From: Porticoccaceae bacterium
GTDB lineage: Bacteria > Pseudomonadota > Gammaproteobacteria > Pseudomonadales > Porticoccaceae
Assembly: GCA_902557735.1 (NCBI GenBank)
Contig: CACEBC010000007.1
Location: 18,442-82,441, forward strand
Length of the DNA: 64,000 bases
Direction of reading: 5' to 3'
Shown: positions 56,365 to 64,000 of the stretch, in pieces
Position numbering within the stretch: position 1 is the stretch's first letter
Layout: the number at the start of each line of letters is the position of its first letter
Translations under genes and position numbers: made by a program
The notes under the pieces: model-generated
Seen by the model: only the letters and a program-made list of their open reading frames with translations
Databases searched by the model: none
What the model was told of the DNA's origin: nothing

Positions 56365-57375
56365 ATGAAACAGGTTCAACTGCTAAAACCAGGCGGTCTC
56401 GACAACTTACACACGTGCGAAGCAGATATACCAGAGCCTGAAGCAAAGGAAGTTCTAGTAAAAGTGAAAGCTAGCAGTTTGAATTATCATGACTTGCTTG
56501 TGGCTTTAGGACACATTCCCACTGAAGATAAACGAGTCCCTCTGTCCGACTGCGGTGGTGAGGTCATCAAAATTGGAAACGAAGTTTCGATGTGGAAAAT
56601 TGGCGATCAAGTTATGAGTTGTTGCTTTCCTAACTGGATCAACGGTCGGCCCAAACCGGAACTGCTTAGTTTTATAGGCGATAATGAAGACGGTTATGCC
56701 ACAGAGTATATAGCTATCTCAGAAAGCGCGCTTACTAGAACCCCATCCGGATGGGACTTAATGCAATCAGCCACCCTCCCATGCGCTGGACTAACAGTTT
56801 GGCGAGCACTCGTTGATGAAGGAGATTTGCAAGCTGGAGAAACCGTTTTAGTTCAAGGTTCGGGAGGAGTTTCGGTTTTTGCTCTTCAGTTAGCTAAATC
56901 CAAAGGAGCTCACGTCATTGCCACGTCGTCATCCCCAGAAAAACTAGATAAATTGACTTCGCTTGGAGCTGATAAAGTGATTAATTACAAGGAAAATCCA
57001 GAATGGGGCAGACAAGTGTTAGCGGAAACCCAAGGTGAGGGCGTAGATCATGTAGTAGAGGTTGGCGGAGCTAATACTTTTGGGGAATCCATACGCTCGA
57101 TTAAAATGGGTGGCCACATGGCTTTAATAGGTATCCTCGGTGGCGCATCAATTAACGAAATATTATTGCCTAGGATTTTTTTAAAACAGATCCGAATCAG
57201 TGGAATCGCGATGGGAAATCGTGTTTCGCAAGAGGCCATGGTCGACTTTCTAGATAAAACTGACATTCGTCCCGTTATAAGTCACACGTTCGACCTCAAT
57301 TCGTTGAGTGAAGCTTTTAAATTACAAATGGAAAATGGCCACTTTGGTAAAATCGGAATCAACGTAAGCGATTAG
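56365..57375 (+). CDS. Zinc-free MDR oxidoreductase (quinone oxidoreductase-like)
   Basis: 336 aa. The GroES-like N-terminus has SSLNYHDLLVALGHIP and the Rossmann part has VLVQGSGGVSVFALQLAKSKGA (about residues 157-178). There are no structural-zinc Cys clusters. The end is KIGINVSD. It reduces a carbonyl or enoyl substrate with NAD(P)H; real substrate unknown. An intrinsic terminator follows at 57437-57466. Separated from the azurin gene by about 250 nt. Confidence 0.87.
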   Translation: MKQVQLLKPGGLDNLHTCEADIPEPEAKEVLVKVKASSLNYHDLLVALGHIPTEDKRVPLSDCGGEVIKIGNEVSMWKIGDQVMSCCFPNWINGRPKPELLSFIGDNEDGYATEYIAISESALTRTPSGWDLMQSATLPCAGLTVWRALVDEGDLQAGETVLVQGSGGVSVFALQLAKSKGAHVIATSSSPEKLDKLTSLGADKVINYKENPEWGRQVLAETQGEGVDHVVEVGGANTFGESIRSIKMGGHMALIGILGGASINEILLPRIFLKQIRISGIAMGNRVSQEAMVDFLDKTDIRPVISHTFDLNSLSEAFKLQMENGHFGKIGINVSD

Positions 57376-57804
57376 AGTGAGCATAAAAAATCGTTGTAAA
57401 ATACCCAAAAAGGTAATTCGAAGACAATATTTCGACAAAAAAACGGCAGTCTAGTGCCGCTTTTTTGGCAGTGGTAAGTATTTAGATTCATTAGTTATCG
57501 TAACTGCATGATTCTTATTTTTTTGTGGAAACTCAAAGTATGATTAAAAATATTTAGCTTGCGGCGCAAAAACTGTAAAGGTCTGATATTTAAATACTTC
57601 TTGTTTTTTCCGTTGCTTGCTTAAAATTTGGCACTAGTATTGCATCACCCTATCTGACTGCTAGATTATTTGTCCATTAACGAGAATCTAGTGTTCAAAA
57701 AGGCCGCTCTGCGTTAGAGTAAGACAAGCCAGTTATTAGGTAAAAGTAAGTCAATAGTTTGACGTTCTAAGACAATTTTAAAATAGTAATTTGGGAGCGA
57801 GAAT
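57376..57804. other. Intergenic region before the repeat protein
   Basis: About 430 nt. It holds a terminator (57437-57466), then AT-rich DNA that probably includes the promoter of the secreted repeat protein. The RBS GGGAGCGAG lies just before its ATG at 57805. No other gene or repeat seen. Confidence 0.5.
57437..57466 (+). terminator. Intrinsic terminator after the MDR gene
   Basis: CGGCA (57444-57448) pairs with TGCCG (57455-57459), followed by a T6 run at 57461-57466. An A7 run before the stem makes it potentially bidirectional. Confidence 0.8.
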
Positions 57805-58302
57805 ATGCAAAAAATGATGTTAGTTTTTAGCTCGGTCGTCCTGGCTGCATCATTCTCCTCGATGACCATATCCGATGGTCATCCTGAGGGAATGGGCTGG
57901 CAACCGCCACCAGAGTGCGATCAAGCAAAAGCGATGTTTGATGCAGCAGGCATCGATCCGATGCAATTGGAAATGACAGCAAGTCAGTTAGCCGACACGG
58001 GCATGAGCGACGAGGATGTGGATGCAGAATTAGCAAATACGTTCTTCGGGGGCGACCAAGAAGCGATGGATCAATTATTTGACGATGCAGAAGCGACGGG
58101 AGCTACGTTCGAGACTTGTATGCCACCGCCTGAAATGATGGGCCCCGGCATGATGGGACCACCACCTGAGCACTGCATGGATAATCCAGATGATCCCATG
58201 TGCCATGGCGGACCCGGCATGATGGGACCACCACCTGAGCACTGCATGGATAATCCAGATGATCCAAAGTGTAATGACGGACCAATGAACGAAGAATGGT
58301 AA
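57805..58302 (+). CDS. Secreted Met/Pro/Cys-rich repeat protein, unknown family
   Basis: 165 aa. A signal peptide (MMLVFSSVVLAASF) precedes an acidic domain (about residues 30-105) and a C-terminal part with two 23-residue repeats, GPGMMGPPPEHCMDNPDDP plus a second Cys unit. Residues Met, Pro, Cys and His are rich there, which could bind metal, but this is speculation. I do not recognise a family. It is flanked by its own terminator. The upstream Cys pair (PPPECDQ and FETCMPPP) suggests disulfides in a periplasmic or secreted protein. Confidence 0.75.
   Translation: MQKMMLVFSSVVLAASFSSMTISDGHPEGMGWQPPPECDQAKAMFDAAGIDPMQLEMTASQLADTGMSDEDVDAELANTFFGGDQEAMDQLFDDAEATGATFETCMPPPEMMGPGMMGPPPEHCMDNPDDPMCHGGPGMMGPPPEHCMDNPDDPKCNDGPMNEEW
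58141..58278 (+). repeat. Two tandem 69-bp repeats in the secreted protein gene
   Basis: Units at 58141-58209 and 58210-58278 are nearly identical at DNA level and encode 23 residues each (GPGMMGPPPEHCMDNPDDP...). Such high identity suggests recent duplication. Confidence 0.9.
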
Positions 58303-58652
58303 TAGGTTTTATTTACTTTTTATCTATCCGGCCTGTTAAAAGGGAATGTCGAAGACAACTCGGCATTTCCTTTTTCTTTTTGGAAGACCCTTTGCGAGAG
58401 TCTGTTCCAAAATTGTAAAAAGGAACTTGTACATAGATAGACTTTTGGTGTCTTTCCATACGTATTCTGGGACAAATATTGACTATAGTCTGAGCGTTTT
58501 GCAAATACTGGTGCTCCAGCGGAAGCTGGCTTGATTACTCGCTAAAAAGAAATCTAATTCTTGTCGCACAACAATTAATGATGGCCTTTATTTACCACCT
58601 GATCTCTCTGTGACTTTTTACCAAGGTCAATTATTAATCTTGAATTGTTTCC
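58303..58652. other. Intergenic region after the repeat protein
   Basis: About 350 nt between convergent genes. It holds the terminator at 58343-58375. Nothing else recognisable; AT-rich. Confidence 0.5.
58343..58375 (+). terminator. Intrinsic terminator of the repeat protein gene
   Basis: GGAATGTCGA (58343-58352) pairs with TCGGCATTTCC (58360-58370) with one bulge and a G-U pair, followed by T5 at 58371-58375. Confidence 0.75.
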
Positions 58653-59879
58653 TCACCCGACAATAAATTCTCTCGGCGAAATAGATTCGTCCGACAAAAG
58701 CGATATATCTACCCTCAACCTTTTAGAAAGAATTTGTTTTACGACCATAAATTCCTTGGGTCTATTGACACAGTCAGCCGCTATGAGTTGTCCCTGACGA
58801 AGGTAAAAAAGCACAAAGCTACGATTGCTCTTGTAATCACCTCTCAGAACAATCTCATCATAGCCTCTGTTAATGCCAACCATTTGCAATTTTAAATCGT
58901 ATTGGTCTGACCAGAACCACGGTATCGAGGCATAAGCTCTTTTTTTACCACAAATTGATGCTGCAGCCGATTTTGCTTGCTCCACAGCATTTGGGACGCT
59001 TTCTAAACGGAGTCTGCAATCTAGTAGCTCATTGGGATGGTTTGTGCAATCGCCAGCCGCCACGATGTCTGGATCTGAAGTTCTGGAATATTGATCCACT
59101 ACAATTCCATTATGGATGCGCAACCCAGCATCTTCCGCCAATTCAATGTTAGGGAGTATTCCTACGCCAACTACTACGAAGTCTGCATCATAGACGCTCC
59201 CGTCAGAGCAAGCTACTGCCTTGACTCTGCCATCAGTGCTCTCGAAAGACGAGACAGACTTATTGCATTTGATTTCGATCCCCTCTTCCCCGTGGACTCG
59301 AGCAAAGAATTCAGCAAGTTCAGATGCAGCCACTCGCTCCAGCAGTCTAGATGATAACTCAAGCAATGTAACTTCCATGCCAATCTTCTTGAGAGAGGCG
59401 GCCATCTCAAGCCCGATATAACCCCCGCCAATAATTATGGCCTTGCCTCTTGTTTTTATTGAGGCCTGGATCGACTTTACGTCATCCACTGTCCGAAGAT
59501 AGTGTATCCCCCTCACCTCGCCACCATTAACATCGAGTTTTCTGACCCTAGAGCCAGTGCAGATTGCAAGTTTGTCGTAACCTACCTTAACCCCATCGCC
59601 TAATATAATCTGTTTTTTGGCACGATCAATTTTTGACACTTGCCGACCCAATCTAAAGTTCACAGAGAGCCTGTCATAGAGATCGCTATTTCGAATAAGA
59701 ATGTCTTCAGGAGTTTGATTTTGCAAGAGGAAGGTTTTTGAAAGTGGCGGCCTGTGATATGGCAGATAGAACTCCTCTCCAAAAACGGTGATCTCGCCAT
59801 CCCAACCTTCCCTGCGCAAAGTCGAGACGAGCTCCGCAGCCGCATGACTAGCGCCAATTACAACACACGAAAGAGCCAT
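58653..59879 (-). CDS. Ferredoxin reductase (FAD/NAD, rhodocoxin/putidaredoxin reductase-like)
   Basis: 408 aa. Two Rossmann domains: VVIGASHAAAELVSTLR (about residues 6-22), with YLPYHRPPLSKTFLL, and GKAIIIGGGYIGLEMAASLKK (NADH) in the middle. The DCTNHPNELLDCRLRLESV segment near residues 285-300 is typical of ferredoxin reductases that feed P450 and dioxygenases. It is next to a 2Fe-2S ferredoxin with 72 nt between; both are likely partners. No P450 gene is in this window. Confidence 0.92.
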   Translation of the reverse strand: MALSCVVIGASHAAAELVSTLRREGWDGEITVFGEEFYLPYHRPPLSKTFLLQNQTPEDILIRNSDLYDRLSVNFRLGRQVSKIDRAKKQIILGDGVKVGYDKLAICTGSRVRKLDVNGGEVRGIHYLRTVDDVKSIQASIKTRGKAIIIGGGYIGLEMAASLKKIGMEVTLLELSSRLLERVAASELAEFFARVHGEEGIEIKCNKSVSSFESTDGRVKAVACSDGSVYDADFVVVGVGILPNIELAEDAGLRIHNGIVVDQYSRTSDPDIVAAGDCTNHPNELLDCRLRLESVPNAVEQAKSAAASICGKKRAYASIPWFWSDQYDLKLQMVGINRGYDEIVLRGDYKSNRSFVLFYLRQGQLIAADCVNRPKEFMVVKQILSKRLRVDISLLSDESISPREFIVG

Positions 59880-59951
59880 TCAAAGTCTCCCAGAAATAGT
59901 TGAACGGAAAGCATTATTAGCTCTAGCCTTATTCGCTTGATAATTGCCAGA

Positions 59952-60272
59952 TCAAGATTGTTCTTCAGGTAACCTTACGATCAGACCATCCAATTCATCA
60001 GTAACCGTAATCTGGCAACTCAGCCTGCTGTTGGGCATTGGATCAAAGGTAAATTCCAACATCTCTTTTTCTGCATCGCTCGGCTCCGATAGCTTTTCAA
60101 GCCAAGGCTCGTCCACATAACAATGGCAGGTTGCACAACTGCAGAATCCGCCGCACTCCGCTTCAATGCCTTCAATCATATGGTCAAGTGCGCCCTGCAT
60201 AACAGAGGAACCAGTTTCAACGTTTACCTCGTGTTCACTCCCGTCTCGGAGAATATACTTAATCGTTGGCAT
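59952..60272 (-). CDS. [2Fe-2S] ferredoxin (putidaredoxin/adrenodoxin type)
   Basis: 106 aa. The cluster cysteines are at C-x5-C-x2-C in ECGGFCSCATCHCY with the fourth Cys in SRLSCQI. Start at 60272 (MPTIKYI) gives a normal ferredoxin; the ORF opens earlier but the extra 26 residues match nothing. The end region TVTDELDGLIVRLPEE is typical. It overlaps the upstream FMN reductase by 14 nt. An electron carrier for an oxygenase is inferred. Confidence 0.95.
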   Translation of the reverse strand: MPTIKYILRDGSEHEVNVETGSSVMQGALDHMIEGIEAECGGFCSCATCHCYVDEPWLEKLSEPSDAEKEMLEFTFDPMPNSRLSCQITVTDELDGLIVRLPEEQS

Positions 60273-60846
60273 TCGGTTTGCTCTCGGTGCGCAAAAAATT
60301 AATAATCTGTTCCGCCTGAATCTTACAAGCATTGTTTGTGTCGGTGTCAATCAAATCACCATCATGATTAAATAACCTTACCTTGACGCTATTAACTGCA
60401 ATACCAAGCGGTGTAGGCCATCCTCTAAGCGCATGAATAATTCCCCGCAAAGACTGAAGTGTCACGCCGCAACCTTGCCATCCAGCAGCAGTAACCACTG
60501 TCCCCACAGGACGACCAGCACAATAAGGAACGGGGTCCTCTCGCAAATCCTCAAGCAAGTCAAGCGCATTTTTTACTAGACCTGAAACTCCGCCGTGATA
60601 GGCGGGTGAGCCTATAACAAATGCGTTTGCATTTCGCACTGCTTCGATAAAATATTTCTGGTCATCAGATCTTTGATCGTTCTCGGGCGCATAGTGTGGC
60701 AAGCCAGCTAATTTGGCTCCCCCAAACATTTGGGTCTCCGCTCCTTCCTTCTCCAAGTGGAACAACACTTGTTTTACAAGAAGTTCACTAGAGGAATCTG
60801 GTCGAGTCGTACCCCCTATCCCAACAATAAATGGAGTTATCGTCAC
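60259..60846 (-). CDS. NADPH-dependent FMN reductase (flavodoxin-like)
   Basis: 195 aa flavodoxin-fold protein. The phosphate-binding loop GIGGTTRPDSSSELL is near residues 9-23, and GSPAYHGGVSGLVKNALDLL is the conserved middle. It supplies reduced FMN or reduces small acceptors with NADPH. It overlaps the ferredoxin start by 14 nt and lies downstream of the SDR gene on the same strand. Substrate specificity is not visible. Confidence 0.88.
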   Translation of the reverse strand: MTITPFIVGIGGTTRPDSSSELLVKQVLFHLEKEGAETQMFGGAKLAGLPHYAPENDQRSDDQKYFIEAVRNANAFVIGSPAYHGGVSGLVKNALDLLEDLREDPVPYCAGRPVGTVVTAAGWQGCGVTLQSLRGIIHALRGWPTPLGIAVNSVKVRLFNHDGDLIDTDTNNACKIQAEQIINFLRTESKPNAND

Positions 60847-60911
60847 TGCAAAGGCTCCTTATCTCCACTGTGAATATTCACGTCTTTTATACAGAATTAA
60901 TTTCCATTTGG

Positions 60912-61658
60912 TCAACAGGCAATCATGCCACCGTCAATAATATGTTCCGTTCCTGTAATAAAAGACGCGTCGTCAGATGCCAGAAAAACCGCTAGTTTTG
61001 CAACCTCACTCGCCTCTCCAAATCGTTTCATGGGAATGAGATTCACTGCTTCATAGCCGGCCTCATCAAGCGCATCCTCATTCATTGGGGTTTTAACATA
61101 ACCAGGACAGATGGAATTAACTCTGATGTTTTTATCACCATACTCCACCGCAACATGTTTTGTCATTCCACGAACAGCAAATTTGCTGCAAACGTAAGCC
61201 AATTGTGGGCAGCCAACGACAGCCACAAACCCAGCAATAGATGATATGTTGACAATGGACCCGCCCCCATGCTTCAACATCCCTGGCAGAACTGCTTGCA
61301 TGCCAAAGAACACGGCATTTTGATTCACACCTATAATTCGATTGTAATCTTCCTCCTTGAAATCCAGTGTGTTTGTAACGACACCTACGATCCCTGCATT
61401 GTTGACCAGTATGTCAATCGGTCCAAATACAGTCTCACCTTCTCGCACTACATCCTTCCATTGTTGGCATACACTAACATCCTGCTCAATAAAATGAGCC
61501 CCGTCGCCAAACTGAGATGCCAAGGCCCTGCCTTGATCAGCTTTGACATCTGTCATAATCACTCTCGCGCCGTTCTCTACAAAAGCCCTTGAAATTGCCT
61601 CACCTATACCCTGCGCTGCCCCAGTAACAAGCGCGATTTTTCCGTCTAACTTGCCCAT
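60912..61658 (-). CDS. Short-chain dehydrogenase/reductase
   Basis: 248 aa classical SDR. The cofactor motif TGAAQGIGEAI (about residues 13-23), NNAG, the catalytic Ser in NISSIAG and YxxxK in AYVCSKFAVRG are all present. The C-terminus GTEHIIDGGMIAC closes the fold. The residues after the second beta-strand (VIMTDVKADQ) suggest NAD(H). It likely oxidises a hydroxy-acyl or alcohol intermediate. Its linkage to the ECH and CoA-transferase genes supports a CoA pathway. Confidence 0.93.
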   Translation of the reverse strand: MGKLDGKIALVTGAAQGIGEAISRAFVENGARVIMTDVKADQGRALASQFGDGAHFIEQDVSVCQQWKDVVREGETVFGPIDILVNNAGIVGVVTNTLDFKEEDYNRIIGVNQNAVFFGMQAVLPGMLKHGGGSIVNISSIAGFVAVVGCPQLAYVCSKFAVRGMTKHVAVEYGDKNIRVNSICPGYVKTPMNEDALDEAGYEAVNLIPMKRFGEASEVAKLAVFLASDDASFITGTEHIIDGGMIAC

Positions 61659-61748
61659 AGTTTTTCTCCCTCTCTCATTAAGTGCGATATTTTATGTTGT
61701 CTGATGGTAGTCATCACCGACACATTTTATTGGTCGTTGTGAACCTTG

Positions 61749-62534
61749 TTACTTCCCTTGAAAACTTGCCGCTCGCTTCTCTAGAAAAGCCGAGCAACCC
61801 TCATGAGAGTCATCAGTATCCAACACTAGTCCTGTCATAGTTTGTTCATGGGCTAGCGCGGCCGGCAGGGACATGTCCTGACCATGCTGCAAATTCCGCT
61901 TCATAAATTTTAAAACCAGCGGAGAATGATTCGCTATGCGTTTTGCCATCTTCATGACTTCACTCATGAGATTTTCACGTTTCACAATATGGTTAACCAA
62001 CCCTATTTTCTCAGCTTGTTCTGCACTTATCCTGTCGCCTGTAAACATCAATTCTCTCGCCTTGCATGGCGCCACCTGTCGCATTAATCTCTGAGTACCT
62101 CCAGCTCCAGGAATAAGCCCAAGTGTAATTTCAGGCAACCCAAGTTGAGCCTCCTCTGCCGCAATACGGATATCTGTCGCCAACAGCAGCTCAGTGCCTC
62201 CACCCAATGCCCAACCGTTAATTGCGCAAATAGTCGGTTTATCACTGACTTCAATCTTCCTAAACACTTTGTGGATGACTTCAGCAAACTCGAGGTAATG
62301 AGAAAGACCTCTTCGAGAATTGAGGTCAGCGATATCTCCACCAGCCACGAACGCCCTGTCTCCGGCGCCAGTAATCACTATGACGTTAACGGAATCGTCA
62401 TTTTCAAGCTCAGAAAATTTTTGAGACAGTTCTTCCAAAGTGGGGATGTCCAAAGCATTCAAAACCTCTGGTCTGTCTATGGTAATTAACCCAATTTTGT
62501 CACTCACACTCTTTAAAATCTTTTCACTAGCCAT
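61749..62534 (-). CDS. Enoyl-CoA hydratase/isomerase (crotonase family)
   Basis: 261 aa. Both catalytic Glu residues are present: GTELLLATDIRIA (first) and LPEITLGLIPGAGGTQRL (second), with the oxyanion-hole segment FVAGGDIADLN. It hydrates 2-enoyl-CoA to 3-hydroxyacyl-CoA, or acts on a related CoA substrate. It lies between the SDR (90 nt) and a CoA-transferase (70 nt) on the same strand. Confidence 0.94.
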   Translation of the reverse strand: MASEKILKSVSDKIGLITIDRPEVLNALDIPTLEELSQKFSELENDDSVNVIVITGAGDRAFVAGGDIADLNSRRGLSHYLEFAEVIHKVFRKIEVSDKPTICAINGWALGGGTELLLATDIRIAAEEAQLGLPEITLGLIPGAGGTQRLMRQVAPCKARELMFTGDRISAEQAEKIGLVNHIVKRENLMSEVMKMAKRIANHSPLVLKFMKRNLQHGQDMSLPAALAHEQTMTGLVLDTDDSHEGCSAFLEKRAASFQGK

Positions 62535-62604
62535 ATTATTTCCTCAAAATATTTAAACACTGCTACCACTCACTGTAATAAAAACGGAAATTTAACCGCA
62601 ATTC

Positions 62605-63747
62605 TTAACCGATCACACCCCTTTCAATTAGATACTCGATAGACTCTGGCGTCATCTTCAGAATTTCGTGAAAAACTCTGGAGCGCGCCGAAACCATATC
62701 ATTTGATGGATAGATATGATTCTCCGAAGCTTTCGTTCGCCACGGAGGCGCAGCTACCCAGCCTAAGCCATCAACATATTTGAAAAATTCTCGAGCACGC
62801 AAATGATCGTCCTCCCAAATATCTCGAGCATCAGCAGATTGAGAACAGGGGATCCCGAGCGCTTGCAATTCACTCACAGCTTCGCGTGGCGCGCGCGCGG
62901 AGGTCCATGTCTCGATACATTCATCCAGTTTTTGTTTCTCATCACCAGTCGGGTCAGGCTCGTTCTGATCTATTTCCCCCATCCACTTAATAAGTCCGTA
63001 CAATGACTTCCGTTGCTTCTCATCCGCAATCGCAATTGCAATCCACTGATCGTTGCCCTCACACTTGTATAGCCCATGCGGGAATAATCTTTCGTGTCCA
63101 TTTCCCAATCTTCCAGATCTTTCGGCGCTATTCGTTGCAAACGAAGACGAGAGAGTCCAGGTCAGAGCATCTCGCGCAGCAAGATCAATGTATGTCCCGC
63201 CGCCACGGTTGTCAGCTAGACCGGCTAGGGCGGAAAAGGCCATAGCAGCGCCACTCGTCAGATCCGAGGGATAGCGAATTTCTGTCGGTCGGCCGTCTTC
63301 AAATCCAGTTAAATCGGCCAAACCCGACAATGCACTAAATATTGGGGCATACCCCACATAAGAGGAATCCGGTCCACCTCTACCTAAAGCAGATCCTGAA
63401 ACCATAACAAGATCAGGGTTTGTTTTAGTTAGAGTCATAAAGTCAAGGCCCAAACTTTCAACCACTCCAGGTCTAAAGTTCTCTAAGAAAATATTGGACT
63501 TACTGATAAGATCAATTAGCAGCGCCTTACCCTGATCATCCTTAACATTGATTTTTACACAGGTTTTTCCGACGTCAAAGAATTGTGTTATCGCCGCCGT
63601 TGTAGACGACGAATTTTTCAGAGGTCGCGAAACCTGAATCACTTCAGCGCCCATCGCAGCTAAGAGATAGCCAGCATATGGACCCATTGCAGCCCAAGTA
63701 AAATCAACCACCCTGTAACCTGAAAGCGGACCCATATTTTCGGTCAT
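62605..63747 (-). CDS. Family III CoA-transferase (CaiB/BaiF)
   Basis: 380 aa. The catalytic Asp is expected in RYPSDLTSGAAMAFSALAGL. Other motifs: VVDFTWAAMGPYAGYLLAAMGAEVIQV near the N-terminus and FLENFRPGVVESLGLDF. It moves CoA between organic acids. The start overlaps the stop of the next gene upstream by 4 nt (ATGA), so the two are coupled; the second may be its partner subunit or a paralogue. Confidence 0.92.
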   Translation of the reverse strand: MTENMGPLSGYRVVDFTWAAMGPYAGYLLAAMGAEVIQVSRPLKNSSSTTAAITQFFDVGKTCVKINVKDDQGKALLIDLISKSNIFLENFRPGVVESLGLDFMTLTKTNPDLVMVSGSALGRGGPDSSYVGYAPIFSALSGLADLTGFEDGRPTEIRYPSDLTSGAAMAFSALAGLADNRGGGTYIDLAARDALTWTLSSSFATNSAERSGRLGNGHERLFPHGLYKCEGNDQWIAIAIADEKQRKSLYGLIKWMGEIDQNEPDPTGDEKQKLDECIETWTSARAPREAVSELQALGIPCSQSADARDIWEDDHLRAREFFKYVDGLGWVAAPPWRTKASENHIYPSNDMVSARSRVFHEILKMTPESIEYLIERGVIG

Positions 63748-64000
63748 ATTAATGCCTCAGCTAGCATCAGTTCATCGACTTCGTTTTTTGTCATTCCCAA
63801 AACCTCAGTCATGATTTGAAGAGTGTGTTGCCCCAGCAAAGGAGCGTGGGCCCAGTTTTCTGTACTTGTGTTGAGCTGTCTCCACATGGGACCGAAGATG
63901 GCCTCTTCACCTAACACCGGATGATCGATTTTAAGGAAAGTGCCTCGTTGAATAAAATGAGCATTTTGTAAAATTTCGTTTGGCCCCAAAAGCGGCATCG
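63744..64000 (-). CDS. Family III CoA-transferase, C-terminal part (cut by window edge)
   Basis: Only the last ~85 residues are inside. The C-terminal HPVLGEEAIFGPMWR and APLLGQHTLQIMTEVLGMTKNEVDEL is typical of CaiB/BaiF family C-termini. The gene goes on past position 64000. The ATGA overlap with the next gene shows cotranscription. Confidence 0.85.
   Translation of the reverse strand, partial: MPLLGPNEILQNAHFIQRGTFLKIDHPVLGEEAIFGPMWRQLNTSTENWAHAPLLGQHTLQIMTEVLGMTKNEVDELMLAEALI

Overview
The window looks like a chromosomal segment of a free-living, probably marine, gammaproteobacterium with moderate GC content. The strongest evidence is the conserved block fmdB–aspS–yebC–ruvC–ruvA–ruvB–ybgC–tolQ–tolR–tolA–tolB–pal–cpoB–tRNA-Lys. 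This is close to the Pseudomonas-type arrangement, but a lysine/alanine-rich protein and an M16 peptidase are inserted between yebC and ruvC. No phage, insertion sequence, CRISPR array or rRNA was seen. The genus cannot be named from this sequence alone.

Layout. 1-719: no intact gene; a possible decayed gene remnant and a terminator-like hairpin. 720-5206: a two-gene RND efflux system (adaptor and permease). 5296-8965: a hexuronate/mannonate operon (uxuB, uxuA, kdgK). 9118-17480 (minus): a 2OG-dependent aspartyl/asparaginyl hydroxylase-like protein, then an operon of a Tat-exported spermidine-dehydrogenase-like flavoprotein, a DadA/PuuB-type flavin oxidase, a GcvT-like folate protein and two PYROXD2/CrtI-like flavoproteins. 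17868-28490: housekeeping and scattered metabolic genes (ABC-F ATPase, MFS transporter, DeaD helicase, acyl-CoA synthetase, CsaA, a MEST-like hydrolase interrupted by a stop codon, an N-acyl-D-amino-acid deacylase-like amidohydrolase). 28755-42950 (minus): tRNA-Lys and the tol-pal/ruv/aspS block. 43203-48668: proS, murI, a DMT permease, alr and ubiX. 48745-64000: an acyl-CoA and redox region with three acyl-CoA dehydrogenases, two quinone-oxidoreductase-like MDR proteins, a thioesterase, an iron-type alcohol dehydrogenase, a lipid-anchored azurin, a secreted Met/Pro/Cys repeat protein, a ferredoxin with its reductase, an FMN reductase, an SDR, an enoyl-CoA hydratase and two class III CoA-transferases (the last cut by the window edge).

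How it fits together. The uxu genes turn fructuronate into 2-keto-3-deoxy-6-phosphogluconate. The Tol-Pal genes hold the outer membrane in during division, and RuvABC resolves Holliday junctions. murI and alr supply D-Glu and D-Ala for peptidoglycan. The last 15 kb looks like catabolism of an unidentified carboxylic acid or isoprenoid/steroid-like substrate through CoA thioesters. One acyl-CoA dehydrogenase there lacks the usual catalytic glutamate region and sits beside one that has it, which suggests a heteromeric enzyme.

The most notable items are the flavoenzyme/folate operon (9771-17480) with no obvious textbook pathway; two genes broken by single small lesions (an in-frame TAA in the MEST-like hydrolase, and an A9-run frameshift in the M16 peptidase lipoprotein); the probable two-subunit acyl-CoA dehydrogenase; the lipoprotein azurin; and the near-identical 69-bp repeats in a secreted Met/Pro/Cys-rich protein.
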